This document shows positions 15,762 to 24,040 of a stretch of DNA of 34,335 nt, piece by piece; the first letter of the stretch is position 1; the number at the start of each line of letters is the position of its first letter. This DNA comes from Myxococcales bacterium (GTDB lineage: Bacteria > Myxococcota_A > Polyangia > Polyangiales > Polyangiaceae), in NCBI GenBank assembly GCA_013297655.1, contig JAAFHV010000079.1:1-34335 (forward strand), written 5' to 3'. The notes below the pieces were generated by a model. It worked only from the letters and a program-made list of their open reading frames with translations. It did no database searches and was not told the origin of the DNA. The position numbers and the translations under genes are program-made.

Positions 15762-16613
15762 TCAGCAGGCCTCGCTCGCACGCGCGAGAAACCGCGTTGG
15801 CGTGCTGCCCGTGATCGCCTTCACCTCGCGCACGAAATGCGACTCGTCGCAGTAACCGGCGGCGGCAGCGGCGCGGGCGAGGGTAGGTTCGTCCTTCGCG
15901 GCGAAGAGCGCGCGCCGAACGCGGACGATCTTCGCGAACGCCTTCGGCGTCGATCCGGTCGCGCGACGAAAGCGCTTCTCGAGGGTGTCGACCGAGACCC
16001 CGAGGCTGGCCGCGAGATCGCCGATGCGAACGTTTCCGCGCGAGCCCTCGATCGCCTCCCACGCGTGATCGACCAGGCCGTCGACGGGCGCACCGCGTGC
16101 ACATTCTACGAGGAAATTCTCGACGATCGCGGCGCGCTCGTCGTGGCTCGTGGCGCGCCGGACGCGCTCGCGAACGGGCTCCACGCGGTCGCCACCGAGC
16201 CACGTCGCGAACGGAGACGTCGACCCGAAGAGCGCCTCGGTCGACCGCCCGAGCACGGCTCGCCCCGCCCCAGGACGAAGCCTCGCGAGCACGATGCCGC
16301 TGTTCGCCGTGGTGTGCATGCGCCGGATCGTCAGGCGGACGCCGGTGACCACCGCGTCGGGGAGGCTCCCGTCGTGCACGTCGTCGATCGCCGAAGCGCC
16401 GCGATAGCGAAACCCGACGATGATCGCGGGCTCGGGCAGCAGCGTGCGCACGGCCGGACCGGTGGTCTCCACGAGCGCGAGGCCCTCCACGACGCGCGCG
16501 CTCACCCTCGGCTCGAACGTCGTGACCTGCACCGGGACGACGGTAGGGCGCGCGCGCGCCGCTGAGAAGGGCTCCCTGATTTTGTCCAAGTCACCTCCGT
16601 CGTTCGTCCGCAT
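15762..16613 (-). CDS. AraC-family transcriptional regulator
   Basis: 283 aa. The C-terminal about 100 residues form the paired AraC helix-turn-helix: IGDLAASLGVSVDTLEKRFR and LARAAAAAGYCDESHFVREV with the usual RRATGSTPKAFAKIVR and ITGSTPTRFL. The N-terminal 170 residues are an uncharacterised sensor region of the type seen in DUF6597-like regulators. The ATG lies only 9 bases from that of the divergent monooxygenase gene, its most likely target. Effector unknown. Confidence 0.88.
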   Translation of the reverse strand: MRTNDGGDLDKIREPFSAARARPTVVPVQVTTFEPRVSARVVEGLALVETTGPAVRTLLPEPAIIVGFRYRGASAIDDVHDGSLPDAVVTGVRLTIRRMHTTANSGIVLARLRPGAGRAVLGRSTEALFGSTSPFATWLGGDRVEPVRERVRRATSHDERAAIVENFLVECARGAPVDGLVDHAWEAIEGSRGNVRIGDLAASLGVSVDTLEKRFRRATGSTPKAFAKIVRVRRALFAAKDEPTLARAAAAAGYCDESHFVREVKAITGSTPTRFLARASEAC

Positions 16614-16622
16614 CGTTCGCTC

Positions 16623-16982
16623 ATGACAAGCCTCTCCATCGTTCCTTCGGCGACCACGCATCAGGTCGTTCGCCTCGACGTGTTCACGGTCCCGGAGGCC
16701 ACGCGCGCGCCGTTCGAGGCCGCGATGCGACGCAACATCGGCTTCATCGCCACCTTGCCCGGGTACCGCGGCCACGTCGTGCTCGAGAAGCTCGCCGGCC
16801 CGAGCCGCTTCGAGATCGCGACCCTCGCGGTCTGGGACGACGAGGCCGCGATCGCTGCCGCTGTCCTCGAGGTCCGCGCGTTCTACGCGCGAACCGGGTT
16901 CGACATGGCCGCGTCCCTCGCCGCGTGGGGCGTCGAAGGGGAGCTCGGCAGCTACCGCATCGCGAGCCCGGAGCAACCATGA
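16623..16982 (+). CDS. Antibiotic-biosynthesis-monooxygenase (ABM)-fold protein
   Basis: 119 aa. Small ferredoxin-like ABM-type domain: VVRLDVFTVPEATRAPFE, NIGFIATLPGYRGHVVLE, FEIATLAVWDDEAAIAAA. Members are cofactor-independent monooxygenases or haem-degrading enzymes, often acting on aromatic or quinone compounds. Transcribed away from the AraC gene with almost no gap between the start codons, so the two promoters must lie inside each other's genes or the mRNAs are leaderless. Probably induced by the AraC regulator. Confidence 0.8.
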   Translation: MTSLSIVPSATTHQVVRLDVFTVPEATRAPFEAAMRRNIGFIATLPGYRGHVVLEKLAGPSRFEIATLAVWDDEAAIAAAVLEVRAFYARTGFDMAASLAAWGVEGELGSYRIASPEQP

Positions 16983-17034
16983 TCCAGGGCAATTTCCCTT
17001 TGCGGAGCGCGCGATGACCTCGTAGACCTACGTC

Positions 17035-18525
17035 GTGTCGTACATCGCCCTACGTGGTCGTTCGGTGCTCTTCGGGAGTGTGCTCGCGGGGCTGCTCGCC
17101 GCGGCGTGCGGAGGCGCAGAGGCTCCCGTCGAGGCGCCGTCCGATGTGACCGAGGAGGAGCTCGTCTCCTTCCACGGGGTGAGCGCGCGCGACATCGACA
17201 CGACGCTGCCGGAGGTCGACACCATCGGCTACGACGTGGCGCTCGTGTACCGCGGCGAGGAGGCGCGCACGGTCTCTGGGCGCGAGATCCGCACGCCCGT
17301 GTTCACGGCGGAGGTCACGGTCTCGTACGTCGCCACCCAGCCGCTCACCTCGCTCACGGTCGACTTCAAGAATCCCCACCTCGGCCGCGTCGCTCAGGGC
17401 TCGCGCACCCTCGCGTTTTCCCAGCTCGACGCCGACCACGTGAAGGTGGAGCTCGGGCGAACCGTGCGCGCGGGCACCGGCCTCAAGCTCACGTTCGGGT
17501 ACGAGGTGCTCAGCCGCGAGATCGACGAGCGCGAGAGCGAGGACGGCGGTCTCGTCGTCACCCCGTCGCTCGTGTATTCGGCGAGCTGGCCGCGCAAGGG
17601 GCGCTGGTGGCTCCCGCTCCGCGACTCTCCGCGCGACGGCGCGATGTTCGCCGCGAAGGTCACGTTCCCGGCCGAGTACACCGTGGTCTCCAACGGGGTC
17701 GCGAAGGGCACGAAGGACGAAGCCTCCGGCGCGAAGACCTGGTCGTTCGAGCTCTTGAGCCCCACCCCCACGTACGGATTTTTCGTCGGGGCGTCGAAGG
17801 AATGGGTCCGCGCGGACGCACGCGCGGCGAGCGGCGTTCCGATGCCGTCTTGGGTCGACAAGGCGCACGTCTCGAAGCGCCAAGCGGTGCTCGGGGACAC
17901 GCCGAAGGCCCTCGACTTCCTCGAGGGCACGTACGGAAAGTTTCCCTTTTCGCAGGCCGGGTTCGTCGAGGCTCCCACCACGTGGGGCGGCGGCGGCATG
18001 GAGCACGCCACGGTGGTCGCGATCGATCCGCGCACGTTCGGCGGCGACACGGAGGAGGCGCAGAGCACCGCCATCCACGAGCTTTGCCATCATTACAGCG
18101 GCGACGGCGTTCGCATCGCGACGTGGGCCGATTTCTGGATGAGCGAGGGCTTCACCGAGTACCTCACCCTCCGCTCGGTCGAGGCTGTCTACGGCAAGGC
18201 GCGCTCCGACGCGGCGTGGGCAGAGACGATCCGCAACGCGAAGGCGCAAGCCTCGCTCCACGCCCTCCGCCCCAAAAACGACGCCATCGACGTGCGTGAG
18301 ATCTTCGACGGCGTCGCGTACGTGAAGGGCGCGTGGGTGCTCCGCGTGATCGAGAACAAGGTCGGCCGCGCGGCCTTCGATGCCTTCTTGAAGGCGTGGT
18401 TCGCGAAGCACCTCTACCGCGCCGTCACGTCCGACATGCTGAAGACGGCGCTCGAGGCGAGCTTCGGAAAGACGTGGGACACGCTCTTCGAGAGCGCGGT
18501 CTACGGTACGGCACTTCCGGAATAG
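17035..18525 (+). CDS. M1-type (gluzincin) metallopeptidase lipoprotein
   Basis: 496 aa from a GTG start. Lipoprotein signal ending LLAAACGG (Cys near 25). An N-terminal beta-domain precedes the catalytic domain, where GGGGMEH replaces the usual GXMEN exopeptidase motif and HELCHHYSGD (zinc site, His348) is followed 18 residues later by the Glu of SEGFTEY, giving HEXXH-X18-E; GVAYVKGAWVL carries the catalytic Tyr. Shorter than classic aminopeptidase N because the C-terminal ARM-like domain is missing. Expected to trim peptides in the periplasm or at the surface. No clear Shine-Dalgarno. Its stop codon directly abuts that of the convergent LysR gene. Confidence 0.9.
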   Translation: MSYIALRGRSVLFGSVLAGLLAAACGGAEAPVEAPSDVTEEELVSFHGVSARDIDTTLPEVDTIGYDVALVYRGEEARTVSGREIRTPVFTAEVTVSYVATQPLTSLTVDFKNPHLGRVAQGSRTLAFSQLDADHVKVELGRTVRAGTGLKLTFGYEVLSREIDERESEDGGLVVTPSLVYSASWPRKGRWWLPLRDSPRDGAMFAAKVTFPAEYTVVSNGVAKGTKDEASGAKTWSFELLSPTPTYGFFVGASKEWVRADARAASGVPMPSWVDKAHVSKRQAVLGDTPKALDFLEGTYGKFPFSQAGFVEAPTTWGGGGMEHATVVAIDPRTFGGDTEEAQSTAIHELCHHYSGDGVRIATWADFWMSEGFTEYLTLRSVEAVYGKARSDAAWAETIRNAKAQASLHALRPKNDAIDVREIFDGVAYVKGAWVLRVIENKVGRAAFDAFLKAWFAKHLYRAVTSDMLKTALEASFGKTWDTLFESAVYGTALPE

Positions 18526-19455
18526 TTACGTGTGGTTCGGCGCGGTCCAACGCTCCGGATCGAGGCGTGGATCGCGCCGCAGACGATCGACGGCGTAGTC
18601 GACGAACGCGCGCACGCGCGCAGGTGCGGTGGCGCCGGCGGCGTGCACGACGTGGATCGGCACCGGGGGTGGCTCGTACTCGGCGAGGAGCACTTCGAGC
18701 TTTCCGGCGCGCACCTCGGACGCGACTTGGTACGAGAGCGCGCGCGCGACTCCGTGCCCCGCGACGGCGGCCGCGATCGTCGTCTCCGTGTTGTTCGTGA
18801 CGAGCACCGGCTCGATCGCGACGCGGAACGTGCGTCGCTTGCGCGGGAACGACCAGTCGCGAGCGGCAGCGGTGGGCGAAAACGCGATCGTGGCGTGGGA
18901 GGCGAGGTCGCGCGGATCCTTCGGCCGACCGTGGGCGGCGAGGTACGCCGGTGACGCGCAGAGAACGCGCCGCACGGTGCCCACCTTCGCCGCGCGGAGC
19001 GACGAGTCGGTGAGGTGCGCGATGCGGATCGCGACGTCGATCCCCTCGACCACGAGGTCGACGACGCGGTCGAGCAGAAGCGCGCGGGCGCGTACCTCCG
19101 GGTGACGCTCGAGGAATCCGAGGAGCACCTTGGAGACGTAGAGGGTGCCGAACATGACCGACGCGGTGACGACGAGGCTCCCGCGCAACGTGCCGTCTGC
19201 CCCGCGCACGCTGGCGGACGACTCGTCCACGTCGGCGAGGATGCGCTTCACGTCGGCGAGGAAGCGCGCCCCGGCTTCGGTGAGCGTGACGACGCGGGTG
19301 GTTCGGCGAAAGAGGCGCGTCGCGAGATCGTCCTCCAGCGCGGCGACGGTGCGCGTGACGGCGGCGGGGGAGCGGCCGAGCTTTCGCGCCGCGGCGGCGA
19401 AGCCTCCCGTCTCCGCGACCGCGACGAACGTGGAGAAGGCGTCGAGGCGGTCCAT
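18526..19455 (-). CDS. LysR-family transcriptional regulator
   Basis: 309 aa from the ATG at 19455 (MDRLDAFSTFVAVAETGGF); an earlier ATG ten codons upstream lacks support. Winged HTH at residues 3-60 (FAAAARKLGRSPAAVTRTVAAL, FRRTTRVVTLTEAG) then the effector domain (GTLRGSLVVTASVMFG, SYQVASEVRAGKLEVLL). It belongs to the large group of LysR proteins with short names for oxidative and aromatic metabolism genes. Divergent from the GST/split-barrel operon, whose 80-base control region has a near-perfect palindrome; that operon is the likely target. Confidence 0.9.
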   Translation of the reverse strand: MDRLDAFSTFVAVAETGGFAAAARKLGRSPAAVTRTVAALEDDLATRLFRRTTRVVTLTEAGARFLADVKRILADVDESSASVRGADGTLRGSLVVTASVMFGTLYVSKVLLGFLERHPEVRARALLLDRVVDLVVEGIDVAIRIAHLTDSSLRAAKVGTVRRVLCASPAYLAAHGRPKDPRDLASHATIAFSPTAAARDWSFPRKRRTFRVAIEPVLVTNNTETTIAAAVAGHGVARALSYQVASEVRAGKLEVLLAEYEPPPVPIHVVHAAGATAPARVRAFVDYAVDRLRRDPRLDPERWTAPNHT

Positions 19456-19461
19456 CCTATT

Positions 19462-19488
19462 ATTGTGCCTGATGCAATGATCCATTGC
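19462..19488. promoter_or_regulatory. Probable LysR operator in GST-LysR gap
   Basis: GCAATG-ATC-CATTGC (19474-19488) is a perfect palindrome; ATTG-N9-CAAT (19462-19478) overlaps it and fits the T-N11-A form of LysR boxes. Located between the divergent start codons. Confidence 0.5.
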
Positions 19489-19535
19489 TACACGCAGGCA
19501 TTCCTCCGAAGCGAGAGCGAGCGCATCTTCGGGCC

Positions 19536-20165
19536 ATGACGATCACGCTCTACCGCCACCCGCTCTCTGGTCACTCCCACCGCGTCGAGCTCTTCCTCGC
19601 GCTCCTCGGTCTCCCGTCGCGCTCCGTCGACGTCGACTTGGCCTCCGCCGAGCACAAAAAAGAGCCGTTCTTGGCCAAAAACCCGTTCGGGCAGCTCCCC
19701 GTCATCGAGGACGGCGCGACCACCGTCGCCGACAGCAACGCGATCCTCGTCTACCTCGCGCGTCGGCACGCGCCGGATTCGGCGTGGCTCCCGAAGGACG
19801 ACGTCGCGCTCGCGGAGGTCCAGCGTTGGCTCTCCATCGCAGCAGGACCGCTCGCGGAGGGCCCAGCGCGCGCGCGTGTCGCTGCCGTGTTCGGCCGTGC
19901 GATGGACGTCGAGCCTTCACGCACGATCGCGCGCGCGCTCTTCCTCACGATGGACGCGCACCTCGCGCGCGCGTCGTTCTTGGTCGGCGAGACCCCGACC
20001 GTCGCCGATATTGCACTCTACACGTATACCGCGCACGCGCCGGAGGGCGGGGTATCGCTCGCGCCATTCCCGAACGTGCGCGCGTGGATCGCGCGGATCG
20101 AGGCGATGCCTCGCTTCGTGCCGATGAAGGCGACCGCGACCGCCGCGCTCGCGAGCGCGTCATGA
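19536..20165 (+). CDS. Glutathione S-transferase family protein
   Basis: 209 aa. Thioredoxin-fold N-terminal domain (TLYRHPLSGHSHRVELFLALLG; NPFGQLPVIEDG and ADSNAILVYLA, the cis-Pro and glutathione-binding stretches) and an all-helical C-terminal domain (FLVGETPTVADIALYTYT). The catalytic residue is probably Ser10, as in beta/theta-like GSTs. Conjugates glutathione to, or reduces, an electrophile in the cytosol. The next gene starts inside its stop codon (ATGA), and a LysR gene lies divergent upstream. Confidence 0.92.
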   Translation: MTITLYRHPLSGHSHRVELFLALLGLPSRSVDVDLASAEHKKEPFLAKNPFGQLPVIEDGATTVADSNAILVYLARRHAPDSAWLPKDDVALAEVQRWLSIAAGPLAEGPARARVAAVFGRAMDVEPSRTIARALFLTMDAHLARASFLVGETPTVADIALYTYTAHAPEGGVSLAPFPNVRAWIARIEAMPRFVPMKATATAALASAS

Positions 20166-21121
20166 GCTCGCGCGAGGACCTCGACCGTTCGCCGTTCCAC
20201 GCCGGCGAGTCGGCCGTGCAGGAGCAAGCCGGCGTGAGGGACCTCGCCGAGCGCGGCCGCCCCGGGATTCGCCGCGCGATGCCGGCGCAGCACCAAGACC
20301 TATTCGAGGTGCTCCCGTACCTCGTCGTCGGGACCCTCGATCCCGAGGGCCGGCCCTTCGCGACGATGCTCTCCGGGGTGCCCGGATTCGTCGACTCCCC
20401 CGATCCGAGCACGCTCACGATCGACGCGTGGCCCGTCTCCGGAGATCCCGTCGCGCGTGGGCTCGTCGCCGGCGCGCCGATCGGGCTCCTCGGAATTCAG
20501 CTCGAGACGCGGAGGAGAAATCGCGCCAACGGGACGGTGCGGGAGGTAGGCGCCGGCCGTTTCGTCGTCGACGTGGAGCAGAGCTTCGGCAACTGCCCCA
20601 AGTACATCCAAGTGCGCACGATCGAGGGGGCGATCCGTCGTCCGAGCGGCGCACGGGCAGAGACCTCGAGCCTCTCTCTCCGCGCGCTCGAGGTGCTCGC
20701 CCGCGCCGACACGAGCTTCCTCGCGAGCGCCGCCAGCGATCTCGCCCGCGACGGCGTGCACGGCTGCGATGTGTCGCATCGCGGGGGAAAACCAGGCTTC
20801 TTGCGCGCGAGAGAGGAGGAAGGGCGCACCGTGGTCACCCTGCCGGACTTCAGCGGGAACAACTTCTTCATGACGTTGGGCAACCTCGCCGCGCGGCCCG
20901 AGGTGGGCCTCGCTGTCGTCGACTTCTCGACCGGCGATCTGCTCTCCCTCACCGGCACGAGCGCGATCGTCTGGGAAGGCGAAGAGGTCCGTCGCTTCGC
21001 TGGCGCGGAGCGGCTCCTCCGGATCGAAGTCTCGTCCGGGGTGCTCCTCGAAGGCGCCATTCCGTTCGTGTGGTCGGAGCCCGAGCAAGCGCGCCAGCTC
21101 GCGGCGACGGGCTCGTGGTGA
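20162..21121 (+). CDS. Pyridoxamine 5'-phosphate oxidase-like FMN split-barrel protein
   Basis: 319 aa. FMN-binding split-barrel fold of the PNPOx-like superfamily: LPYLVVGTLDPEGRPFATML near residue 53, and SFGNCPKYIQ near 142, a motif typical of the family with flavin- and ligand-binding roles. A second related half follows (LPDFSGNNFFMTLGNLAARP). The N-terminal about 45 residues are an extra helical extension. Translationally coupled to the GST gene by an ATGA overlap, so the two probably act on the same toxic or reactive compound. True vitamin B6 function is unlikely at this length. Confidence 0.82.
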   Translation: MSSREDLDRSPFHAGESAVQEQAGVRDLAERGRPGIRRAMPAQHQDLFEVLPYLVVGTLDPEGRPFATMLSGVPGFVDSPDPSTLTIDAWPVSGDPVARGLVAGAPIGLLGIQLETRRRNRANGTVREVGAGRFVVDVEQSFGNCPKYIQVRTIEGAIRRPSGARAETSSLSLRALEVLARADTSFLASAASDLARDGVHGCDVSHRGGKPGFLRAREEEGRTVVTLPDFSGNNFFMTLGNLAARPEVGLAVVDFSTGDLLSLTGTSAIVWEGEEVRRFAGAERLLRIEVSSGVLLEGAIPFVWSEPEQARQLAATGSW

Positions 21122-21156
21122 GCCCGTCGATCGAGAGCATACGAGGAGGCAGGGCG

Positions 21157-21188
21157 CGGGCGAGCCGACGTGGGAGCGAGCTCGCCCG
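21157..21188 (+). terminator. Hairpin after the GST/split-barrel operon
   Basis: CGGGCGAGC (21157-21165) pairs with GCTCGCCCG (21180-21188), a 9-base stem; the T-run (TTCGCTTTTT) comes about 16 bases later, inside the convergent gene's end. Likely transcription-end structure; intrinsic strength uncertain. Confidence 0.4.
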
Positions 21189-21196
21189 TGTGCCCG

Positions 21197-22153
21197 CTAC
21201 TTCGCTTTTTCGGTCACGCTCCCGAGAAACTCGTCGAGCTCGGCTTTGGCGGCTTTCACGCTCTTCGCCGGGCCGGTCATTTTCACGAAATGCGGCATTC
21301 CGCGTGTCTCGACGATCGCGCCGATCATGGCCCACCCGGTAGCTTCCTTGCCGTCTTTTGCCATGCCCCCGGAGAAGGTGCCCTCCACCTCCACGAGTGA
21401 CACTTTGAGCGCGCCGACCGTGCGGGTGGAGCGTTTGGCGGTCTTGGCGCCCTCCGGTCCGAATTGGCCAATCCATCTCTGCACGTTTGCGTCGACGGTG
21501 CCGCCCGCCTGGCTGATGGCGACCTCCGGATCTTCGGAGTCGCCGGCGGCCTTGGGGACCTTGTAGGTGGCGAGGCGCATGTTGCTCGGGTTCGGCACCG
21601 TTTGCCAACGCGCGGGGACCTTCCACGCCATCGACGCGGGCTCGTCGCCCGACCCCGGACCCGCTGCGGCTTGTGCCATCGCGGGCGGAGCGTCGCCGGT
21701 GGGAGGGTGACCGGGAGGGAGCCCTTCGTTCGGGTTCGGGGCTTGCCCCATGCCGCCGCCGCCGCCCATGCCGCCGCCCATGCTTCCGCCCATGCTGCCA
21801 CCGCCGCCACCGAGGCCGGGAGGCTCGGCGGCGACCGGGTGCTCCGGGGCGCTCGGGGCCATCGACCGGCCCGCTGCGAACGCGCCTGCTCCGACGAGCG
21901 CGGCGACTGCCACCAGGGTCGTGAGGCTGAACGTGGGCTGCGCGGACGGGGTCGTCTCTTCCCTCGGAGCGCGCTTCGCGACGCGGCGATCGATCTCTTC
22001 CTCGGCGGGCTCGTCGGTCGGTTCGTCGTCGTCGGCCGTCTCCTCGGACTCGGACTCGTCGGTCGGTTCGTGGTCCTCGGTCGTCTCCTCTTCGTCGCGC
22101 TCGTCGACGGGGACCTTCGCGGGCTCTTCTTTGCGTGCTTTTTTCGAGCTCAT
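21197..22153 (-). CDS. Membrane-anchored protein with acidic head, Gly/Met-rich linker and conserved C-terminal domain
   Basis: 318 aa from the ATG at 22153. Residues 1-70 are highly acidic and repetitive (EPTDE repeated, Glu/Asp/Thr), a single membrane helix lies near 75-95 (FSLTTLVAVAALVGAGAFAA), then a Gly/Met-rich linker (GGSMGGSMGGGMGG) and Pro-rich stretch, and a folded domain from about residue 165 (SMAWKVPARWQ, MRLATYKVP, GDSEDPEVAI, VQRWIGQF, MTGPAKSVKAAKAELDEFL). The folded domain resembles a conserved family of unknown function in myxobacteria and planctomycetes. Inner-membrane anchored with the domain outside. Function unknown. Confidence 0.75.
   Translation of the reverse strand: MSSKKARKEEPAKVPVDERDEEETTEDHEPTDESESEETADDDEPTDEPAEEEIDRRVAKRAPREETTPSAQPTFSLTTLVAVAALVGAGAFAAGRSMAPSAPEHPVAAEPPGLGGGGGSMGGSMGGGMGGGGGMGQAPNPNEGLPPGHPPTGDAPPAMAQAAAGPGSGDEPASMAWKVPARWQTVPNPSNMRLATYKVPKAAGDSEDPEVAISQAGGTVDANVQRWIGQFGPEGAKTAKRSTRTVGALKVSLVEVEGTFSGGMAKDGKEATGWAMIGAIVETRGMPHFVKMTGPAKSVKAAKAELDEFLGSVTEKAK
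21748..21814. repeat. CCCATG/CCGCCG repeat encoding Gly/Met-rich linker
   Basis: Tandem units of CCGCC and CCCATG on the plus strand, coding GGSMGG-type repeats on the minus strand. Such tracts are prone to length change. Confidence 0.6.
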
Positions 22154-22200
22154 CGGGGTGCTCACGGAAAAGGGGAGGGGGCTCCCGTTCGACGGAGCCC

Positions 22201-22220
22201 AAAAGGCCGCGGAAGCGCGG
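22201..22220 (-). terminator. Possible terminator of the second ECF42 gene
   Basis: On the minus strand CCGCG-CTTC-CGCGG is followed by CCTTTT, 66 bases after the stop codon of the sigma gene. Confidence 0.4.
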
Positions 22221-22286
22221 ATCGCAGGCCAATCACTACTACGTCGGCCGGAAAGATGAGACCCGAACACGAGCGCATGCGCTCGC

Positions 22287-23579
22287 TCAGGTGCCGTTGG
22301 CCGCCTTTTTCTCGGTCGCGGCGCGGGCGAGCAGCATCTCGCGCTCCTTCGTGTTCCGCGTCATCGCCGCCGCTTTTACGAGCTCGACGTGCGCTTCGGC
22401 GTGACGCCCGAGCTTCGCGAGGAGGTCCGCGCGCACGCTTTGCACGAGGTGGTAGTCCGCGAGCACGGGCTCGTTCACGAGCGCGTCGACGAGCGCGAGC
22501 CCCGCCTCCGGACCGAACGCCATCCCGAGCGCGACCGCGCGGTTCAGCTCGACCACGGGCGACGCGGTGAGCTCCGCGAGCTTCGTGTAGAGGGCGGCGA
22601 TCTTCGGCCAGTCCGTCGCCGAGGCGACCTCCGCGCGCGCGTGGCACGCCGCGATCTTGGCCTGCACGAGGTACGGTCCGTCGCTGCCCGTCTTCACGAC
22701 GAGGCCCTCCGCGCGCTCCATCGCGGCGAGCCCGCGCGCGATCAGCGCGCCGTCCCACAGCGCGCGGTTCTGATCGAGGAGCAGCACCGGCGCGCCGCCC
22801 GGTCCGATCCGCGCGTGGGTGCGCGAGGCTTGGAGCGCCATCAGCGCGAGGAGACCGAGGATCTCCGGCTCGTCCGGCATGAGCTCGCACAGCACACGAC
22901 CGAGCCGCTGCGCGTCGTCACAAAGCGCGGGCCGAACCCAGTCGTCGCCGGCCGACGCGGCGTACCCTTCGTTGAACACGAGGTAGACGACCTCCAGAAC
23001 CGACGCGAGCCGCGCGTGGAGCTCGGGGCCGCGCGGCACCTCGAACGGCACGCGCTTCTCGGCGAGGGTCCGCTTCGCGCGCACGATCCGCGCGGCGAGG
23101 GTGGGCGCGGGAACGAGGAAGGCCCGCGCGATTTCCTCTGTCGTGAGGCCCCCGAGGAGGCGCAAGGTGAGCGCGACGCGCCCCTCCGTCGGCAAGCACG
23201 GGTGGCACGCGACGAAGATGAGTCGCAACAGATCGTCGTCGATGGGCTCGCTCGTGAGGGACCTCCAAGGGTCGTCCATCGCGGCCTCGATGTCCGGCTC
23301 GGTGTGGCTAAGTCCTTCGGTATCTATACGTATCTCATCGTGTTTTCGCTCGAGTAGCTTCACCCGGCGCAGCTCGTCGAGGGCGCGGCGTTTGGCCGTC
23401 GTCATGAGCCAGGCGCCGGGGTTCTCGGGGATGCCGCCTTCGTGCCATGCCTCGATCGCGATCAGCATCGCGTCCTGCGCGAGCTCCTCCGCGCGGCCCA
23501 CGTCGCGGAGCATGCGCGCGAGCCCCGCCACGAGCTTCGGCGTCTCCAGGCGGAAGATGGTCTCGATGCTCCGTGACAT
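22287..23579 (-). CDS. ECF42-type sigma factor, second copy
   Basis: 430 aa from the ATG at 23579 (MSRSIETIFRLETPKLVAGL); the frame continues upstream through the GFA gene but only as a shadow. Sigma region 2 (GRAEELAQDAMLIAIEAWH, PGAWLMTTAKRRALDELR), region 4 (LTTEEIARAFLVPAPTLAAR), then the long helical C-terminal extension (VVYLVFNEGYAA, VVELNRAVALGMAFGPEAGL). Same architecture as the factor at 5210-6472 and clearly homologous. Instead of DGPF partners it follows a GFA-family gene by 44 bases, and the TGTCGA-N17-YGTCGTC element is absent upstream. Confidence 0.9.
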   Translation of the reverse strand: MSRSIETIFRLETPKLVAGLARMLRDVGRAEELAQDAMLIAIEAWHEGGIPENPGAWLMTTAKRRALDELRRVKLLERKHDEIRIDTEGLSHTEPDIEAAMDDPWRSLTSEPIDDDLLRLIFVACHPCLPTEGRVALTLRLLGGLTTEEIARAFLVPAPTLAARIVRAKRTLAEKRVPFEVPRGPELHARLASVLEVVYLVFNEGYAASAGDDWVRPALCDDAQRLGRVLCELMPDEPEILGLLALMALQASRTHARIGPGGAPVLLLDQNRALWDGALIARGLAAMERAEGLVVKTGSDGPYLVQAKIAACHARAEVASATDWPKIAALYTKLAELTASPVVELNRAVALGMAFGPEAGLALVDALVNEPVLADYHLVQSVRADLLAKLGRHAEAHVELVKAAAMTRNTKEREMLLARAATEKKAANGT

Positions 23580-23623
23580 CGGCGGCACGCTCACCCGAAC
23601 GCGCCCGCTCGGCAAGTGCCGCG

Positions 23624-24040
23624 TCAGTCGACGTGCTCGACGGTGATGCCAGGCATCGGCCCCCACGGATGGCGCCGGGCTTCGTAGATGGATACCTGCG
23701 GAGGCGGGAAGCCGGGATCCGCAAAAACGCCGACCGGAACGACGACGAAACCCGGGAGCCGGTCGACGACGTACGTCACGATCGCGCCGCACGTGGGGCA
23801 AAACGAGAACGTGATCTCGCCGCCGCTGTCTCCCTTTCGCGCATACGTCGACGAGGCCCCGCGGCGCGCCACGATCTGCTCGTCCGCGAACCTGGCCTGC
23901 ACGGCGAACGTGCTCCCGGTTCGCTTTTGGCACAGCAAGCAGTGACAGATCGAGACCCGCACCGGCTCACCGCGCACGTCGACCGCGAGGGCACCACACG
24001 AGCAGGAGGCGTGACGAACGAGCGGATCGGGGGCGTCCAT
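23624..24040 (-). CDS. GFA-family (glutathione-dependent formaldehyde-activating / CENP-V) zinc protein
   Basis: 138 aa. Cysteine zinc ligands lie in the family pattern: ASCSCGAL, CHCLLCQKRTGSTF, then FSFCPTCGAIV. Family members include the formaldehyde-glutathione adduct enzyme, but most are uncharacterised zinc proteins. The C-terminal stretch FADPGFPPPQVSIYEARRHPW is typical. Starts a probable two-gene operon with the second ECF42 factor, so it may act in the same stress response. No good Shine-Dalgarno before the ATG. Confidence 0.88.
   Translation of the reverse strand: MDAPDPLVRHASCSCGALAVDVRGEPVRVSICHCLLCQKRTGSTFAVQARFADEQIVARRGASSTYARKGDSGGEITFSFCPTCGAIVTYVVDRLPGFVVVPVGVFADPGFPPPQVSIYEARRHPWGPMPGITVEHVD

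Noticed and set aside
17050-18411. 453-codon minus-strand reading frame opposite the M1 peptidase
   Set aside because: Same reason: antisense frame kept open by third-position GC bias; the plus-strand frame has HEXXH-X18-E.
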